A DNA stretch of 7,828 bases from assembly GCA_902406135.1 (NCBI GenBank), contig CABPCX010000074.1, positions 1 through 7,828 of the forward strand, in the 5' to 3' direction. The notes beneath the pieces were generated by a model. It was not told the origin of the DNA. It did no database searches and was given only the letters and a program-made list of their open reading frames with translations. Below, piece by piece: positions 6,238-7,828 of this stretch (position 1 is the first letter of the stretch; every line of letters starts with the position of its first letter). The DNA comes from an uncultured Eubacteriales bacterium. Its GTDB lineage: Bacteria > Bacillota > Clostridia > Lachnospirales > Anaerotignaceae. The position numbers and the translations under genes are program-made.

Positions 6238-6456
6238 TTAATCATTTCTAACGATTGTAATTATGCAATCGGGGCACATTCTTGCACAGCTCTGACAGCC
6301 GATGCATGCCTCCTGATCAGTGATACCTACAGGGAAATAACCTGCGTCGTTAGTAAATTCCTTGTCGAGTGCAAGAAGATCTTTAGGACATGCGTTAACG
6401 CAGAGCTCGCAGCCCTTGCAGTTTTCTTTGTTGAATGTTAATGTGAATTTTGCCAT
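6238..6456 (-). CDS. 2-oxoacid:ferredoxin oxidoreductase, delta subunit (2x[4Fe-4S] ferredoxin)
   Basis: This 72-residue bacterial-type ferredoxin is the electron-transfer subunit. It has two CxxCxxCxxxCP motifs: Cys13, 16, 19, 23 and Cys51, 54, 57, 61. By family rule each cluster takes three ligands from one motif and one from the other (Cys61 and Cys23). A ninth cysteine, Cys64, lies in MCPDC just after the second motif and is not needed for the clusters. It receives electrons from the alpha/beta site and hands them to soluble ferredoxin. The ribosome site AAGGAGGTG is near perfect, suggesting high expression. It sits 31 bp after the NTPase gene and directly before alpha. Confidence 0.96.
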   Translation of the reverse strand: MAKFTLTFNKENCKGCELCVNACPKDLLALDKEFTNDAGYFPVGITDQEACIGCQSCARMCPDCIITIVRND

Positions 6457-6487
6457 TTAAGTGCACCTCCTTATTTATTTAGATAAA

Positions 6488-7180
6488 TCACATCCATGAT
6501 GCTCTCATATAATATGTAAGAGGCACGACTGTTCCTGAAAGTTTAGCTTTGATTTCAGGAGTCATGTCTTTAACAACTTCCTCAACGTAAGCAGTATATC
6601 TGATGGGTACTCCAGTTCTTCTGCTTACTTCAGAGATTATCTCTTCGCCTCTGAGAAGATCTTCGGCTTTAGTTTCTCTGACAAGATTTGTATTGTTTAC
6701 AAAACCTGTAATCTTAAGTCCGATACCGGCTTCAAGCTCTCTCATCTGTTCGATACAGAGATCAGGATCGTAGGTATCAGGTCTGTATGTGTTTATTACC
6801 ATAAAGATATCTATTTCTTCCGGATCAAGGTGTTCTTTGTATCTTCCAAGAACTATGGTTCCTACATCGTTTCCGCCAAGGTCAACGATATACTCACAGT
6901 TTTTGTTAACAAAGGGACCCATCATCTCGGCAGGAACCGCAGGTATGTCCGCATCATTGTTATATGATGAACCGTAAACAACTATTCCCTTTTCCTCAAG
7001 TTCTTCCTTTTTTTCTCTTGAACGGAAATAAGGGTTTACAATATCCATATCGGATATAACAACCTTTCTGTCAGGGCCTACTTCTTCTTTAAGCTTTGTA
7101 ACATAGTTAACCGCAAATTCGGTTTTTCCGCTGCCGTAGTGACCGCAGAACATTCTTACACGTTTATCATCTTTAAACAT
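6488..7180 (-). CDS. P-loop NTPase heading the 2-oxoacid oxidoreductase operon
   Basis: This 230-residue soluble nucleotide-binding protein has no assigned function. Walker A is GHYGSGKT at 13-20. A conserved-looking block, DMDIVNPYFRSRE (44-56), follows; then a Walker B-like YIVDLGGND (97-105), and NNTNL (162-166), which may contact the base. The order and spacing resemble MinD/CobQ-type (SIMIBI) ATPases. However, position 14 is His rather than the extra lysine of the deviant Walker A (KGGxGKT), and the CxxC metal-binding motif of Nbp35/ApbC scaffolds is absent; cysteines are only at 12, 95 and 142. There is no signal peptide or membrane segment. GGAGGGAG precedes the ATG by 7 nt. As first gene of the operon, transcribed with the ferredoxin and VorB subunits, it may assist their assembly, maturation or control; that is inference from context. 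Confidence 0.9.
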   Translation of the reverse strand: MFKDDKRVRMFCGHYGSGKTEFAVNYVTKLKEEVGPDRKVVISDMDIVNPYFRSREKKEELEEKGIVVYGSSYNNDADIPAVPAEMMGPFVNKNCEYIVDLGGNDVGTIVLGRYKEHLDPEEIDIFMVINTYRPDTYDPDLCIEQMRELEAGIGLKITGFVNNTNLVRETKAEDLLRGEEIISEVSRRTGVPIRYTAYVEEVVKDMTPEIKAKLSGTVVPLTYYMRASWM

Positions 7181-7217
7181 TTTAATTCTCCCTCCACGAC
7201 AGAATTATTTAAGCTTT

Positions 7218-7250
7218 GTGTTGATAAACTGCTATTCAACATCACAACAC
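7218..7250 (-). promoter_or_regulatory. Possible alternative hairpins in the operon leader
   Basis: In the roughly 70-nt leader, the segment at 7218-7224 can pair in two exclusive ways: TGTTGA (7219-7224) with TCAACA (7236-7241), or GTGTTG (7218-7223) with CAACAC (7245-7250). Each stem is only 6 bp, so this may be chance. Confidence 0.2.
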
Positions 7251-7256
7251 TATTAC

Positions 7257-7284
7257 ATTATAACTCAATTTTTATTATTTTCAA
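7257..7284 (-). promoter_or_regulatory. Sigma-A-type promoter of the NTPase/oxidoreductase operon
   Basis: TTGAAA (7279-7284) is 16 bp from a perfect TATAAT (7257-7262), with an AT-rich spacer. The predicted start near 7250 gives a leader of about 70 nt before the NTPase gene. A small inverted repeat, TGCAA-N5-TTGCA (7293-7307), lies just upstream of the -35 and could be a regulator site. I see no other strong promoter between the operon's genes. Confidence 0.75.
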
Positions 7285-7568
7285 GGTTTTTTTGCAAAAA
7301 CATTGCACGGATACAGCACGTAAAACAACACTTTTAGGTACTTATTTGTGCATTTTATCCATATATTTGTATTATGAGGTTTTATGCAACCTGATAATTA
7401 TATTTCAAAAGCAATATTTTCCTCTGTTGTCATACATCAACGTACCCGTTAATTTAATAATATGACATAATGTAATTACATATTAAGCCGTTTTTCAGGC
7501 TTTTTCAAATTTATTGTCTGACAAAAATATACTTTCCTATTATGTGATGTATTATTTTCGACATAAAA
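7285..7568. other. AT-rich intergenic spacer with inverted repeats, no gene seen
   Basis: This stretch between the pheT terminator and the operon promoter has no credible coding frame. It contains an imperfect palindrome at 7371-7398 (ATTAT-G-AGGTT, 6-nt loop, AACCT-G-ATAAT). An AT-rich palindrome lies at 7458-7485: TAATATG and CATATTA arms around the perfect 12-mer ATGTAATTACAT at 7470-7481. A short AAGCC/GGCTT stem at 7485-7502 is followed by T residues on the plus strand. A weak plus-strand promoter-like pair (TTGTGC 7346-7351, 18 bp, TATTAT 7370-7375) could start a short RNA ending there. None of this is firm. Confidence 0.45.
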
Positions 7569-7601
7569 ACAGAGAGTCATGATTACATCACAACTCTCTG
7601 T
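7569..7601 (-). terminator. Rho-independent terminator after pheT
   Basis: Nine Watson-Crick pairs (7569-7577 with 7593-7601, ACAGAGAGT/ACTCTCTGT) continue in the minus-strand RNA through two G-U wobbles and four more pairs (TGAT/ATCA) to a 3-nt loop, about 15 bp in total. TTTTTAT follows on the minus strand. It is well placed to end the pheT transcript, about 95 bp past its stop. Confidence 0.88.
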
Positions 7602-7644
7602 AAATTTAAAAATTATTGATTTAAAGGTTACATAATACCGCCGA

Positions 7645-7683
7645 AACGGTCAAACCTCAGTCTCATTTAGGTAAAAAACCGTT
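7645..7683 (-). other. Hairpin in the pheT 3' untranslated region
   Basis: AACGGT (7645-7650) and ACCGTT (7678-7683) pair as a 6-bp outer stem, with an inner ACCT/AGGT stem (7654-7657 with 7669-7672). A competing ACCG/CGGT hairpin (7637-7640 with 7647-7650) uses the same arm. It lies between the pheT stop and its terminator. Function unknown; it may be a simple 3'-end structure. Confidence 0.35.
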
Positions 7684-7695
7684 AAATTGCTGTTT

Positions 7696-7828
7696 TTATT
7701 TATCTCTGAGAACAGCGCCGTATTTCTGCTCAAGAGCGGAAAGTATATCAGTCATAACTGAGTTTACATCGTCATCTACGAGTGTTCTGTCCTCAGCTCT
7801 GAATGTGATTGAGAAAGATACTGACTTG
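7696..7828 (-). CDS. pheT: Phenylalanyl-tRNA synthetase beta subunit, C-terminal end (partial)
   Basis: The last 43 codons of a minus-strand gene run in from the right edge and stop at TAA (7696-7698). The peptide KSVSFSITFRAEDRTLVDDD, then VNSVMTDILSALEQKYGAVLRDK, is the characteristic end of PheT. This is the ferredoxin-fold anticodon-binding (FDX-ACB) domain, with its strand S-x-S-x-x-FR and the DRTL-x-D-x-x-V helix ending in GAVLR. PheT, with PheS, charges tRNA-Phe in the cytosol. The start and catalytic parts lie outside the window. The stop is followed by a 3' hairpin and a strong terminator, so the gene ends its transcription unit here. Confidence 0.92.
   Translation of the reverse strand, partial: KSVSFSITFRAEDRTLVDDDVNSVMTDILSALEQKYGAVLRDK

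Noticed and set aside
6142..6441. Plus-strand 99-codon frame opposite the ferredoxin subunit, with several cysteines
   Set aside because: It is antisense to clear coding sequence (ferredoxin and VorB start); its cysteines do not form a motif.
7139..7465. Plus-strand open frame of 108 codons across the operon promoter
   Set aside because: It starts inside the NTPase gene on the other strand, runs through promoter and leader, and its translation has no recognisable motif. It is most likely a chance frame in AT-rich DNA.

Overview
The window looks like chromosomal DNA from a low-to-moderate GC, anaerobic Gram-positive bacterium, most likely class Clostridia (Bacillota). The grounds are AT-rich spacers, strong AGGAGG-type ribosome binding sites, sigma-A-like promoters, a FeoA/FeoB/Cys-rich small protein cluster, an SLH-type surface protein, and a four-subunit ferredoxin-dependent 2-oxoacid oxidoreductase. 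Almost everything is on the minus strand, so transcription runs right to left. The exception is the 3' tail of an unidentified plus-strand gene at the extreme left.

Layout from right to left. (1) 7696-7828 is the C-terminal tail of PheT (phenylalanyl-tRNA synthetase beta subunit), followed by a long-stem terminator at 7569-7601. (2) An AT-rich spacer of about 515 bp holds several inverted repeats and a good minus-strand promoter at 7257-7284. (3) A five-gene operon runs from 7180 to 3839: a P-loop NTPase of unknown role, then the delta (2x[4Fe-4S] ferredoxin), alpha (VorB), beta (thiamine diphosphate) and gamma subunits of a 2-oxoacid:ferredoxin oxidoreductase. It ends at a terminator at 3774-3807. 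(4) A single gene at 2729-3580 encodes a secreted protein with a Glu/Thr/Val-rich linker and degenerate SLH repeats. It has its own promoter, a roughly 90-nt leader with a hairpin, and its own terminator. (5) The ferrous-iron operon feoA-feoB-small Cys-rich membrane protein (2559 to 142) has a near-consensus promoter surrounded by inverted repeats and ends at a bidirectional terminator at 113-138.

Functionally, the Feo operon imports Fe(II). The oxidoreductase is an iron-sulfur enzyme that oxidatively decarboxylates a 2-oxoacid to an acyl-CoA and reduces ferredoxin. The two units sit close together but are separately transcribed, so any functional link is only inferred. I saw no tRNA, rRNA, CRISPR array, insertion sequence or phage gene. 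The most interesting unexplained element is the NTPase that heads the oxidoreductase operon. Next are the inverted repeats around the feoA promoter and the structured spacer between pheT and the operon. I did not find convincing evidence of a wholly new system.
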